A stretch of DNA of 64,000 nt from the NCBI GenBank assembly GCA_037178675.1, contig JAYMGJ010000161.1:31622-95621 (forward strand). Direction: 5' to 3'. Source of the stretch: Scleroderma bovista. Lineage: Eukaryota; Basidiomycota; Agaricomycetes; Boletales; Sclerodermataceae. The position numbers and the translations under genes are program-made. The notes below the pieces were generated by a model. That model was not told the origin of the DNA. It made no database searches and saw nothing but the letters and a program-made list of their open reading frames with translations. Of this stretch, positions 39,223 through 51,867 are shown piece by piece (position 1 is the first letter of the stretch; each line of letters opens with the position of its first letter).

Positions 39223-42200
39223 CCTTGGACAAGCACCAGCGCCCTCGAACCTAATGAACACCACGCGTTTAAAAACCCATGCAGCCCTCTCCTCTTCTTC
39301 ATTTTGATCGCGGTATTGACGACCACTCGCACTCGCACTTCGTTAGGAAGTGTTGATCCGATGAGAAGCTATTATTCAGATCTTTGTCATTATAGATTTT
39401 CTTGAATTCGGCTCAAGTAGCCAATCTGCACCTCAGGAGGTGTATACTACATAATTAATCTATCACTGTGTCGTTAGACCAAATTTTGTCATTTCTAGTA
39501 TGTACTTGTTTACTGGAACTACAATCCTATCCACTTTAGACCCACTGGATTCCAGAATTCCTAAATGACTTCATAATGGGAAGCGAAGTTCTCCTTCGGG
39601 TATGTAAATAACTTATCCCCTGCAATTCCTCGGGGGTAACCCGAATGGGATGAGCTAAAACAAGTTAGTGTATTTGATATTTCCGCTGTCCCTTTTATTT
39701 TTTACGCTCGACGCCGTGCAGTGGAGGCACTGATCATGATCATGATGGTTACTAACCCGACGTTGACGTCCAATGTGTTTACCAGCGACCATCATGACCT
39801 ACTGATCGGGTTGGAGGCACTGCTTCATAGTACCAGTCTCGGTGTACGACCCACGCTTCAAGTGCACACACCTTCCGTAATTTCACGCTTTTAACAGCAG
39901 GATGAGGTGAGTCCATTGACATCGGGTGACTGACGCCCCTAGTAATTCAGGCACTCTGAGACCTCCCCGCCGACCGACTGGGGTATAGACCAGAGGAGAT
40001 ATCGGTAATTATCAGTTGATGGACAATCTGGACTTGAGGATGCAGCAAGGATCGCGAACCTGATGTCGCAACCCTGCTGTCCTCGGCCGTCCTATCATCG
40101 CATCGGTGGCATGCACAACCCTATGTCGAGTTTAATAAATTTTCAGCGCCTCGTCATACCCTGGTTCGGAGCGGGCATTAAGCGTACAACTGCACACATT
40201 TCGGCATGCCGAATGATCACACTACTAGGAAGCTTTTCGGCCGAATGACGAAGGGGGATGCGAGTATTTGCACCTCGAAACTTGATGCCCTTCGCGGGCT
40301 GGAAAATGTCACCATAACCACCCCAAAAGATGCTTGAATACAATTGGACACAAAAATCTCGCGAATAGCAGGCTTCCAAGAGGCCTCCGCCCATTTCGCC
40401 GGCGTGGAGCTATTAGCCATACCCCCCGAGTCGAGGTTGCAGGATGCCAGTAATCTCAGCATTCGAATGACATCCGAACTTGTGCCAACCAGCGTCAAAC
40501 TAATGGCTCACGATAAGCTTTGCCATACCACACCTTGGGAAACTCACCGACCTGCGTGAGATTTTAATATGGTAGTTACTGTTCGAGGTGACAGGTTGGA
40601 CTACTATTAGCACTCTTCGGGCACTTACTACGCCCTCACAAATTCAATAGCAGCAACGACCCCTACTAGTAATCCAGCACTAACACCCTGGCTTTTCCGA
40701 TCATTTCTCACACCATTCTGAGATACATACCGCAGCCTGAGCGCTGATGTTGCTCAGTGATCAATCAGTCCGTGCACCCCTCCACAGCCTCGTTAATTCG
40801 AAACTGTTCGCGTATATTTACAGGGGACTATCGCTGAGACACATTACCTGCCAGTGCGTCGAAGGTGGGGGTGACGTGGAAGCTATAAGTAAGGCCGATC
40901 AACGTTTCAACGTTGGCCCGTGGTCGCTAGGCGTAATCCTTGGACGCCGCTTCCCCAGTGCTCCACATCGTCATTGCCCGCTTATAATGGGCAGTTAGTA
41001 TGAACATTTTCCCTCGGACCGCACTTCTTGCACCCTTTTCGATTCCCTTGGTTGACGAGTTCCGAATTCGCGTTACAAACAGTTGCACATGAAGCATCAA
41101 CATCGAATTCCACCAACTTATAAGGGACCGAAGAAGGGACGCGCTACGTAGTACTTTGAACACGTGTAAACGCACTACACATGGACATAAGGCAGGACCA
41201 CCATTGGGCGCCCTCTCGATGAAGCGGATACACATCCAATCGCTGTCTACGGGCAAGTTCAAGTTCTCGTTGAAGGTCACCTTTGCAGTCGTCTTATACC
41301 ATTCATTCCTTCACCGAAGACTTGACCATTCCGAAAAAGGACGGGCCGAAAGCGAGTGACTTCTTCGTAGGTCTGAACTTCCCCCCCGAGAAGACGACAC
41401 ATACCATGTCCATCACCTCGTGCAGTGACGGGGCCTATAGGGACAAGTTTCCAAGGCTCCAGAATCCTGTGGCAAAGTTCTTTCAGAAGAAACTGTGCGA
41501 TGCTTCTTCAGCAAGGCAGCCCCGGACTGATTTCAAGTAGGTCAAGCAACATTTTGAGTCACTTTTTTTTTGTTGGACAAACATCAATATCGACATAACC
41601 ACTATACATATCGGAGGCCTGAAATGACATCTGGTTGGAGGAGAAATGTTCTTACACACTGCCCGTCAAGGATGGGGGGTGTGGGACTTTCTGAGCCTAC
41701 TACTGGTGAACCCATTGTAAGCACCTGGTAGGCATTTTATACTGACTAAAACCCTCAGGTTGGGGGAGGGGGGGTGAGCATCTTACAAGGGGAGACAGCA
41801 TCGCAGTAAACTGTCACATGAAATAGTAGTATTGACTGTGTAGTCGGTTCATGTTCTTTGGTTGGTCTTTGGTGCATTCAAGGGATGTCTACACAATTGG
41901 GTAGAACAATTTGTGAGTATGCGGTTGCTAAGTTTGCCAGTCTGGCATTACTCGTGTGTTTTGGTCCACTTCATGACTGAGATGCGTTGTTCTGGGGGGA
42001 ACAGTGGTGTTCTGTGTGCTTTTATCGTTCAGCTGTCGTAGCGTGAAAAAACCGACCATGGTCGTGGTCCCCCAGTCCCCTAGACTGTTCTCCGTTTGGA
42101 AGGACATGCTCTTTTGCGCTCACTTAGATGTTCTACGGTAGGCCAATGAGAAGCTCCATCAAGTACAAGAGAAGTACTGCCAAACAGCCAGCCCGCTTGT

Positions 42201-42695
42201 TGTGTTGTTCCCTTGCTCTCCAAGCAAGGGTTCTGGGAATACCTTAAGAATATGTCGGTTTATTTCGAAAAATTGGCTGGTGGCGATGCTGGGGAGTTGT
42301 CAATCTGCCAGCCACAGTGTCGGAGCTGCGAGAGCGGAAACGGCCGTGCCGTGGAGCTGACGGGCGCTGACGACACCAGCGTCCTCGATCGTGCTCGATC
42401 GCGGCGTGGGAGGGTGACCCTCGTGATGCGGAACCCAAACATCAGCAACTCGAACAAGCGGGCCGCTTGACTTACCGTCGCTTGAACACTTATGATACTT
42501 ACGTTCTGTGAGAGAAACACATCTGATTGGTCGACAGACCGTCATCTCCGTCGTTGGGCCAATGATCACAATCAGCCATGATAATGCTCTACTGATAGTA
42601 TTAAGATCTTACGATAACAGGTAGACATCATACTATCTCTATTTAAAAGGAACTACAAATACACTGGTATACTACTACGACTAGTACTTGCTCAG
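39223..42695. other. 3.5-kb stretch without a recognisable gene
   Basis: After the secreted protein gene the sequence becomes AT-rich, with scattered open frames on both strands (for example minus 40.2-40.5 and 40.9-41.3 kb, plus 41.28-41.54 kb). Some have protein-like composition but none joins into a family I recognise. It ends at the 3' end of a Plavaka transposase gene, so the right part may belong to that element; I found no convincing terminal repeats. Confidence 0.4.
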
Positions 42696-45600
42696 TCAGA
42701 AATTATCAACAGGATTCTCAACCTCCATGCATCCATGAAGTATGTTATAGATCTCTTTATCTGCAAAATGATTGAGGAAAAAGCAGTCAAATAACTCTTG
42801 AGATGTCACAGACGTTATGGTGGCAGGCACGTTATCACTGCCAAACACCAGGACAAGTTCCACTGCATGTGACACCCAGCTAATGGGGATAATCAGGCCC
42901 TCCCTTGTAGTCTGTCCAGCCTCTGCACGGAGAATGTTCCTCTCCACTATCCACATCTGCAATTCTGGCTGCTGGTCTGGGGTGCTAACAACATGGAAAG
43001 GTTGTACATAGACGAGTGGTTTGTCAAGATATGGAGGGACTTGCAGTCTGGAACATGAAGGTGTGCAAGGCTGGAATACGGTGCGCACTTATGCCACATA
43101 ACTTGCACCTGCGTGTGCAATATATTAGTACACGATCAGAACATAAGCCAGGATTGCATACCATTATTAGGGGGGCTGATTAAAACAGCATCGCAGTGTC
43201 CATAAGGGAAGTCTTGCGAAGGAGCTCTCACTTGAATGGCCTGACTCGGCATGACCTTAGAAGAGCAGAAAGTGGGCTGCAGCTGAACACGGAATTTGTA
43301 CCACAGAGCGATGCAGTTGAAAGCGAGAGAGTGGGTACCATGGGAGTGCAACCAGAGGAATTCCATGTAGCGAGTTTCAAAGTCAGGAAGGCAATACTGC
43401 ACAGCAATATCATTCAGCGACAAATTGACTTCATCTGGACGTGTCGTGACGTGGAGAGCGGTTTGTGTGTTATTAGCAAGCATGCCAGTGATGAAGTAGT
43501 TGCGGACTGGACGGGGACCTTGGACTTGCCATTGCTCTTCAGGCAAGACACGTGCAACCCATGCAAGCGTTGGGTCCATTGTAGTTGCTTCCTCCTCCTC
43601 CGCGCAAATGGTGTTGATAAGTGGTATATTACCGGAACGTAGCAACGTGTAGATGTCGAACTGCCACATAGCTTCTTCGCGATCAAGGATTTGGACAATT
43701 TGTTCTGCGAAGTCTTTATTTTTGCTGGTGCGCTTGAATGGGTGTTTGCAGTGAGTCATTAGTAAACGTTCACTAACATCTGCAGTATGATATATTAGCG
43801 CACCGCTATTATGAACTGCCGTTGTGAAGCTCTGAAAGAGCTCTAATTTTGGGATATAGAAGTCAGTTTTGGTGCCAGCCGCTTTTGTCTTTCTGGCCCC
43901 CGCTGAAAAGATAACAATGTGCTTGGGTGGCTGCTCCCTCAGATGAGGTGCATTCGACCCAGGGACTTCTGGAGGTCTGGCAAGGCTCCCAAGGACTAAG
44001 GAGACTAAGAAACTAGAGAGTGGAAGGGTGGTTCAGTCACTCCAAGACTGAGCTCAAAGATATACACTGAAGAGAAGGATCTTGCTTAGTAAGCTAAGTA
44101 CAAGCCTACATAGCTAAGGTAAGAGTCCAGTATCAGTACTACCAATCTACACACCCAGAGACAGGACTGTCTCTACACCACCTCGATAATTGCATCCTTG
44201 TGGTCATGAAATTCACGTAGCGAGGACTCCATTGCCTTGATGGAAGCATCCATGTACACAGGGCTCTGTGCCTGGTAGATAAAATCAACAAGAGCGCGTA
44301 TGGCGTGGAGGAATCGTGGGGGAACGCGGCCAGCAATCATGGCGACAATCGTACATTGGATATCGCAGTGTTCTCTGCCTGTCATCTGTTTGACATGCGA
44401 AATGCCACCCGCAAAGTGCCTTGTCCCAGTGCGTTTATGATGACACTTGAACCACGCGTCAAGTTCAGCACCGAGTAACTCTTTGCACCACGGGAGGATG
44501 TGGTTGAAGAAGAATTTATGGCACGCATGAAGAATTTCAGGTAGAAGGAAAATGGATGGGTCCATGAATCGCCAGTTTCTCCAAAATGGAAAGTGGATAC
44601 CGCTAAGGTACAGTGCTTTCGCAAATTTTAGGAAGTGGGGCAGGTTCCATGGGTCGGCCTTCTCCAAGGCTTGGCTGATGCGCTTGAGTGTGAGCTTGCC
44701 TGCACGAGGCAAATGATGGTGAGCATCACCGAACTGCTTGTGAGTTGCCTCCGTGACGGGGGAAGCACTCTTTGAAACACATGCGAGCATTTGTTGTTCA
44801 GGGAGGTTGGCAGTCCATGCCACTAGTGGTGTAAAACAGTGCCATAGGTATCCATGGGGATCCGACATGAAGGATCCAGTCTGTGCAATGTGTTTCAAGC
44901 CCACAGTGACAATGTCAGTGCATCTGTGCCAGATCCGAGTCTGCAGGATTGTCTGGTGTGCCTTGGGGGCGTCAAACTTTGGTATTGGCATGAATGCAAC
45001 ACATCGCCATGCATGTGAGGTGGCCGACATGTGAATACGCCCTGGAATATTGCTGATGCTGATGAAGAGGGGGTGCATTTCTAGTCCTCCTGTCATCCTT
45101 GTCACGGGAGTCTTGTCGGATGCTGCAAGAACAGGTATGATTGTTGCTCCCTCTGGAAGGGAGTCCTAACAGCCAGATATCTATTTTTCAGTTCCATGTG
45201 GAGGTGCAGCTCCCAATGGACATACCTGGATATGATGAGCTTCATGCGCCAAAAACCATTCACTATACTCCTGTCCAAGTGGTGACCTGATTTCGATAGG
45301 GTCAAATGCCATGTTGGCACCAAAAATAGGGTCCCCAAACAAGGACCTTACAACTTCCTCCGTGTCGCGCCAAATCAATTGTATGGGACTGACTGTTTTG
45401 TAACCCTTCACTTCTAGGATGGTACTCTGCCACTTCGGCCCTGCAGGAAGAGTATCCATCCATCTGAGTAGCTGCTCCGCGGAAGTAAAGGATGGTCCTG
45501 GATTATCATGAAACTATCACATTGGTCAATGAAATGTGCGATAATTGAGAAAATAAAAAAAAGAATACCCAAGGAAAAGCAAGGAACTTGTTGATCTGAG

Positions 45601-46027
45601 CTTGCGTGAGGTTATCAACGAGAAACTTGGCTAAAGACCACTCTGCTCGGGATCGAAATGGATAGTACAGGTTGATCTCTTGCTCTTGTTTAAAGGGGCC
45701 ACTATTCATTTTCTCGAATGTATTGGGTTCACGACCGAAGGTATACCCCGATCGTTCATGGTACTTAGCTCTTGAGTTCGATCGTCCATATGAAGGTGGA
45801 TGAGAATCTTGAGTTGTCAACGAAGGCCACGAGAAAGATGAATGACATGAATTAATATGCTGGATCAACACATCGTGGGTCTCGAAGGGCACTTGGCAAG
45901 TTGGACACCAATACCTGGAACTCGACCGGTAAGTAAAACCTTCAATCAGCATCGTCGATACAAACCCTCCAGGATTGGGGACTTCATAAATATAAGCCTG
46001 CTCGGGTGGTATGCTCTCTGTCTCCAT
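42696..46027 (-). CDS. Plavaka-type transposase
   Basis: The start METESIPPEQAYIYEVPNP leads to a C2H2 finger (CPTC ... HINSCH). It is followed by NLYYPFRSRAEWSLAKFL, IQLIWRDTEEVVRSL, the long block with GRIHMSATSHAWRCVAFMPIPKF, PEILHACHKFFF, KRTGTRHFAGGISHVKQMTG, FIYQAQSPVYMDASI, then IPKLELFQSFTTAVHNSGAL and ADVSERLLMTHCKHPF. The end has YVQPFHVV, WVSHAVELVLVFG and TSQELFDCFFLNHFADKE. These are blocks I know from Plavaka proteins, a CACTA-related DNA transposon group common in Agaricomycetes. Between 43905 and 44172 the frame is lost: a stop follows EVV, and KTKAAG resumes about 265 bases later with no phase-consistent intron. The copy may thus be defective. Terminal repeats were not identified. 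Confidence 0.82.
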
Positions 46028-46171
46028 CGTAAATGTTGACCTCTGGCCTCCGTGATGAGTCCGTGGCTGAAGGAATAGACAAAATTTGTCTAAGTGCTTC
46101 AAACTCCGACAAGCCTGCGCTCTCCACCCCCCCCCCAAGTATCAGTCACAGATTGAGGAATGTCACTTACA

Positions 46172-46956
46172 ATGATTCAATCTGAATCCCCTTCCAGTTC
46201 AATAACAACACCCTATGGTCTTTCTAGGTCTTCCCCGCTTGCCACCTTCCCCTCCTCGCCTCCCTCTTCAACCTTTGCTTCCTCACCCAGCTCTGGACAT
46301 ACTGTCGACAAACCTAAGAGGGCCATATGAAGTCTTTCGGAAATTTCAGCCCTAGCACGCAGAAAGTTTTTACCGTATCCCAGGCCAAATATGCCTGAAG
46401 CTTTGGAGCTGTGCTTCACCGAGAAGTCCTTGAAAGGTGGCGCTGGTGTTGGTATTGGGCGCGAGGATGCTAAAAGGGTATTATTCCCCCCTGCACTGCA
46501 GAACCATGCTCATTGTCTGTCACAGGGGAAGTACCTTTTTCTTGAAGGTGTTCAGCACCTCTCTACCAAGGCGCTAGAGGAGGCTCTTCAGATGAAACGT
46601 GCTGGTCGTGAAACCAGACGTCTTCGAGCACTAGCTTCAGCTTGGGAAATTAAGGAAGTTGAACATTACTCCAAGCTTATGCGCCACATGCATAAAGCAG
46701 ATTACATGAATTACAAGAAATATGAGGAATACTTGGCGGACGAAGAAGACACGAACACCGTGGACAGCCTCGTGGCTTACAACCATGAGTTGTATAATGA
46801 GCAACTCTTGTCGATAATGCAGACTCGCAGCTTAATCAACTTGAAGAAGTGATGAAGGGCCGCATTGCTTCGATTTCCTCCCCCTACGAAACCGATGGTG
46901 ATAGCGATGAAGATGTGGGATCGGGGGTCGATGATAAGATTGGGGATAGATTGTGA
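46172..46956 (+). CDS. Hypothetical protein, possibly broken
   Basis: Divergent from the Plavaka gene. A first block is a Ser/Pro-rich N terminus (MIQSESPSSSITTPYG) that meets a TGA after KRAI at about 46.33 kb; the same frame then continues as SLSEISALARRKFLPYPRP and ALELCFTEKSLKGGAGVG, a helical, Glu/Lys-rich region (KRAGRETRRLRALASAWEIK, HMHKADYMNYKKYEEYLADE). Near 46.80 kb the frame must shift to reach QLNQLEEVMKGRIASISSPY and the acidic end GDSDEDVGSGVDDKIGDRL. Either two short introns remove the stop and shift, or the gene is decaying. No known family; it might be an accessory protein of the neighbouring element, but nothing shows that. Confidence 0.4.
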
Positions 46957-47233
46957 CTGGGCAGTGCATGGACTGAAAGGGGTAATCGATAATGACCGCG
47001 AGGCATGTAGCACCCTTTTTCTTATTGAATGGCGACTCACATCTAACCGTGGTTCTAGGCGTTCACCTGTTCACAATGTATACATTGTTGTCCATACATT
47101 TCTACGTACAAACCTCTTCTGTTGTACACAGTATCTCGATTTAGCGAATGTGACTGAACTATATCTGTCGAACTTCGTGTGCATCAATGCTCTTTCCCCT
47201 CAATTTCCACCACAAGCTTGACTGCAGTTCGAG

Positions 47234-48802
47234 ATGGCCGCACAATGGGGGGATGCCGCACAGTGGGGGGACGGTGCAGAATTAGAGGACATGGTGAGTG
47301 CTTGGACCATCGGCTCAGCATACTAAGCTAACGGATTGCAGCCTGATGAGATCGCGAGCTTTAGTGCAGGGCGCACCTCATATCTCGACCATCCATCCAC
47401 TTGCCTGCCCTCTGATTATCAGTATCTCTTTCATCCCTCAGCACTCAACAGTGTCGCCCGCACAGATGCTTCCGGATCTACTCATACCCCCTTCGGTTAT
47501 GGACCTGGCTCCATTTTCCCTCCCGATCCCTCAGCACTTGACGGCGTCGCTCGCATGGATCCCTATCACCCTTCCAGATCTGACACTGCACAGTATCCTA
47601 ACCCACCAATCCCCCCCCACCACCCCCCAACCCCACTACACATGGCAGCACTACATTATCACGCCGGGCACCTCGTCGATGCCATCTTTCCAAGGTCTCG
47701 AACAGAATGTTTTATATTGACGTGACCCGCTGCAACTCGGCTATGGCGAACAATTGCCTGCAAATAATGTCACTTCTTCGAATGAATATGTCGGGGAACG
47801 TGTGGAACAACTTTCCATGCCCCTCCACCCTGGGGAAACTGTCCGCAGGGGCGTGCACGATCTGGACATGCATGATCCTGGTATTAATGTCAGGTCTGAG
47901 AAACAGAAATCTATTTGCAAAGCCAGACGTGGTCGTTTGCCTGCTTCCTGGACTGAAACGCCCATGTCATTGGCGGTCTCTGCGGCTTCATCCACTCGCA
48001 TCCAACCCTCTGTTATCACAGCATACAAAAAAGAGCTCAGAGAATGCGCTCGTCAATATGCAATCTTGGAGAAACCCATCCGGAGCGGTAACAAATCAAA
48101 ATATATTGATGACTTGGTAGTCCGCCTCACGAAAGCACACTTCCCAAAGGAAGCCGGTAAGTGAACGATCTACTAGATTAACAATAAAGTAATCGTGATC
48201 GCAGATGCATGGCTACTGGAGAACTCGGCGAATATGAATGAAAGTGTCAAAAGGACATTACAGAGTGTGACGGATTCATTCAAGCAAGTTGCACGCGCTT
48301 TGGTCCAGGAAATTTACGGCCTTCGGATTCCGATCAACCAATCACTGGAGGAGTTCAGTGCCACCAGGGAGACGTGCATCAATGAACTACTTCAACATTG
48401 GAATTATTGTGATGAAGAAATGTTGGTATGTGCCAATATTTTCCCATCTCCCTTCCCTTAAGTCGTTATCTACAGCTTTCGATGGGCGAGCTCTCCCGTG
48501 GCGTCTTTAATCACCCCGCTATCACCTCAACCATTCAAGATGCTGTATGGCCGCAATCCGACAAGTTTTTGAAGCTTATCCCAGAAGGCACCAACAATAT
48601 TGATTGTCTACTTGCGTTTGCCGCGACGATTGTTCGCTGGGCGCTTAAGGCACTGAGGAGAGGCCCGGAAAGTGATTTTGAGGTGGCCATCTATGGCCCT
48701 CACTATGAGGTGGCAATGGGTTGCATCACGGACATCAGGAGCTTGGATCCTAGCGATGCCCGATTGGAGTGCCTCAATACGATAACTTCACAGCTTCTTT
48801 AG
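47234..48802 (+). CDS. DUF6532-like protein
   Basis: A first exon (MAAQWGDAAQWGDGAELEDM) and a Pro/Ser-rich second exon precede the conserved part, which begins around 47.95 kb: QPSVITAYKKELRECARQYA, HFPKEADAWLLENSANMN, QEIYGLRIPINQSLEEFSA, then after an intron HPAITSTIQDAVW, DCLLAFAATIVRWALKALRRG and YEVAMGCITDIRSL. The spacing of HPAI, the alanine-rich helix and the final Tyr/Asp block fits the DUF6532 family abundant in Agaricomycetes, function unknown, often found near transposons. The join between the Pro-rich exon and the domain (about 47.70-47.76 kb) is unresolved: each frame meets a TGA near 47.73 kb, so an intron or a break lies there. Confidence 0.55.
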
Positions 48803-50541
48803 CGTGGAAAGCATCTTGTGGAATTTCGTCAAGTAGTTTTGGATTAGCGATAACATGTAGATACTGTACTAGTAGCAGATTATCACAATGGCATCTGATC
48901 TACTCGCCGTGATAAACCATAGCTGGACATAAAGAAGTTGGCGCAGTATTGTCGTAATGAAACTAACTAAATGGAGACGGTATTGGGCGAATCTTAGTCT
49001 AGTCTAAATGGAGGTTCACATGTGATGCTCTATCCAGCGGGTTATTTTGCAGATGAAGCATGAAGCTTCCGAAGGCTTCTGAAGGGCACGACAGGTGAGT
49101 TATGTTGTCGTCAGGGTCCGGGCGTCGCGTCGCTTGACGAGTCCCCGTCGAGGTCTTCGTTAAACGAATGCCTGCGGAACTGAACGAGCACTAGGAATGG
49201 GGGCCCCGAGCCCACGAAACATTCACGCCGAAGGTCATTTATGATGGGGACGCGATTCCTCACTCCTGGCATCCTGATTCCATTCCCTATGGCAGTGCAG
49301 CCTCAGATCCGTTCAGGGAAGGCGGTGTGCCAGCCTAGTACTACCTAATAAGCAAGTGCAAAACATTTGCACTCGCTTAGCTGATGCGATTTTTCTGAAG
49401 TCCCTTAGTGGTGCTACAAGTCACATTGTCCCAGTGCGTAAGTAGTACCAAGTACGACTTGATTCCCTTGTGTTTAAGAGAAAATAGTCAATGATCCAGG
49501 CATGTGCATGCACTGTGGGTGCATGCGGGGTGTGGCCAACCCATTGCAGCAGTGCAGGCATGTACCATTATAGTGTGTCATTCTGTACGTTCCATGCTGA
49601 CACCACTGAGGCAGGTGACAGGCGTTGCTCGAGCACTGTAATTGGCACCCTGATGCCAAGGCTCTTAGTTTCTTAAAGGGTACTACATGTGGGAGGCCCT
49701 GTGTCCTTTCGTCAAGCCCCTTGACAATCTACTGGTTTACCTTCCAACTTTTGCAGGGTCAGTTGCACATTTTGCACATTACTTTCACTTTACCGACTTT
49801 ACCTCCCTTTGCCAGCACTTTACCGGTACTTTACTGGCTTTCCAATTTCTGCTGCTGGCAACCTGGCCCTCAGATCCGGGCCTCAGCGAGCACATCTCCG
49901 TGTGTCGTACTAGGCCCATGATGTGACGTGACTACATGCATGTGACCACGTGTATGTAGTCCCGCTGATCCCCGAATCCTCAAGTTCCTCGCCCCCTCCA
50001 CCATCACCATCTTTGTCCATCCATCTAGTAGGCTCCAGCATCATACTTGCCATGTCCCATCATATCCTGGCCACTGTCTTCCTCACTGGCTAATGTTGTG
50101 GTTTATGGCAAACCCTGAGCGCCACGCACTGAAGGTGGGGGTTATTGGTACTAGGCTGATCAGGTCAATCGCCTGTCATCGTGTCAACAATGTGTTACAC
50201 ATGCCCTGGTGAGAACAAAACCCTCAATGCACGACCTTGCATCCATGAGGAGCTTTGTCCAAGAGGTACTACTCCACTCCACCTCCTGGACTGCCAGCGT
50301 CGTCCTTCAAGCTACGACATTGTACTCTGGTAGGCCCATTCTGTGGCGGAACAGCTCTTGCTCATCATCCTGTTCCAGACCCTGAAGCAGCCCCCCCCCC
50401 CCACCACCCAACAAGAACTTAGTTATGTCACTCTATGCTGACAGAGTGATTGCACACCTCATTCGAGAACATGAAGCTGTGGGATAGTAAGTTCCAAAAA
50501 ATCATCACATTCGAACCCTTTCTTACTGCAATGAAGAAAGG
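48803..50541. other. 1.7-kb stretch with repeats and a short shared exon-like segment
   Basis: No gene is supported. At about 49,219-49,254 a plus-strand segment reads ETFTPKVIYDGDAI. A close variant recurs at 59.68 kb, so both are probably remnants of one gene family. From about 49.48 kb the sequence is rich in TGCATG-type words and ends in a long palindrome at 49930-49961, with a C-run near 50.39 kb. CA/TG dinucleotides look enriched and CpG scarce, as in methylated, mutated repeat DNA; I did not count them. Confidence 0.4.
49930..49961. repeat. Imperfect palindrome (possible element end)
   Basis: GACTACATGCATGTG, then ACC, then CACGTGTATGTAGTC: the right arm is the reverse complement of the left with two mismatches. 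It lies at the left side of the block holding the PRP19 copy, PIN/XPG-like gene and recombinase, so it could be an element terminus; no partner was found. Confidence 0.45.
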
Positions 50542-51760
50542 TTCTCTTGTGGTGGTATATTGGGTGAGCCTCCTCAGGATGCCATCGTCTATGAATGTCA
50601 TCTCATCCTCAAATATATCAATGACAATGGCACTGATCCCCTCACTGGTGGAAACCCAGAAGAGTCTGACCTCTTGACCATAAAAGCTGGTGCATCCCTT
50701 GAGTCACACGCGTTGAATGTGCTGACCTTTTTTTATCCTGTTCCAGACCCAAAAGCAGCCCCACCTTGCCCCCCAGCAGCCTTGTCCATTCCTGTTCTCT
50801 TGCAAAACCCTTCAAAATGAATGGGACACACTTGTCCTGGAGACCTTTGCTCTCAAACAGCAATACAATAATGCTCAACAAGTTTAGGTAAAATTCTTCT
50901 TGATGCCACAAGCAGAGTAATCGCATGCCTCATACAGTGGAGATGTCAAAATGGCCGAAGAGGATGGCACCGCAGGAGCACCCCAAGGGTGCGCCCTCCC
51001 AAAAGATGTTGTCAATGAGACTGACAGGACTCAGTAGTCTTTGTTTGTTACCTGCAAAAAGTGCAAGATCCCTTCGGGGTACACCTCCCCCTGCCTACAT
51101 GAAAAATTTCACGACAAAATACACCATCCCCTCTCCACTCACCATCTCCAGCTGGGATGACCTCAATCACACTCTTGTGGCTTAGTCCAGGCCAGTTCCT
51201 TACTGGTGGCAATGACAAGGTCATCCAGCTTTATCACCATGGAACGGACAAAGTATTAGCCTCCTTTAAAGGGCATACCAAGCGTGTCAACCACATTGCC
51301 TTCTGCGAGCGTGACGGAGTGCCGACTCTTGTGCTTTCTGCAGGCACAGATGGAGACCGCCAAGGTGTGGGCACATGACACTGCATCTGGGGAATATCAG
51401 CTACGCGCTACAATCCATGCTCACAAAAGCAACCTCACAGGCCTTGCCGTGCATCCGACAATCGACGGTTGTTGTGCTGTCGTCCCTTGACAGGACGTAC
51501 TCGCTCCACGAACTTTCTGGATTTACAGAAGTCTATCATTCTGCTGCATTCGAAGATCTGTTCACCGCACTTGGCATACACCCAACAGGGCATTGTTAGT
51601 GCTGGGCATGCTGATGCGTCATGCAGCCAACATTGATGCTTCATGCACTATTGTCCTCTGGCGGGACATACTCACTCCACGTACAAGTTGGGGGGCTCAC
51701 ACAAGATGCGCTATTCAGAGGATCCAGCATCCCTGTGGCTATGCATAGTGAGCATAGGCA
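50542..51760 (+). pseudogene. Degenerate PRP19 (splicing factor E3 ligase) copy
   Basis: The segment starts GEPPQD then lacks the core of the U-box and resumes LILKYINDNGTDPLTGG and ESDLLTIKAG; a 57-nt intron is still recognisable (GTGCAT to TTCCAG, about 50.69-50.75 kb). PKAAPPCPPAA is followed by a one-base insertion near 50.80 kb that shifts the frame before QNEWDTLVLETFALKQQYNN. Downstream are SRVIACLI, KNFTTKYTIPS, then the WD40 region QFLTGGNDKVIQLY, KVLASFKGHTKRVNHIAF, another frameshift before AKVWAHDTASGEYQL and SLHELSGFTEVYHSA. A shorter repeat of the TYSLH segment follows at about 51.66 kb. Retained introns indicate a DNA-level duplication of PRP19, not a retrocopy. At least three frameshifts and the U-box deletion make it non-functional. 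Confidence 0.82.
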
Positions 51761-51867
51761 TACTTACCGTCTTTGTCAGCTGGATGACACTTTGCATCAG
51801 CAGTGTCACCTTGGCCTCCTTTCTCTCTTCTTACCTTGTAACATTGTTTCCATCCCATATATTGAGA

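Noticed and set aside
42661..42690. CACTGGTATAC... as a CACTA-type terminus of the Plavaka element
   Set aside because: It starts CACTG, not CACTA, and no matching inverted copy was found upstream of 46 kb.
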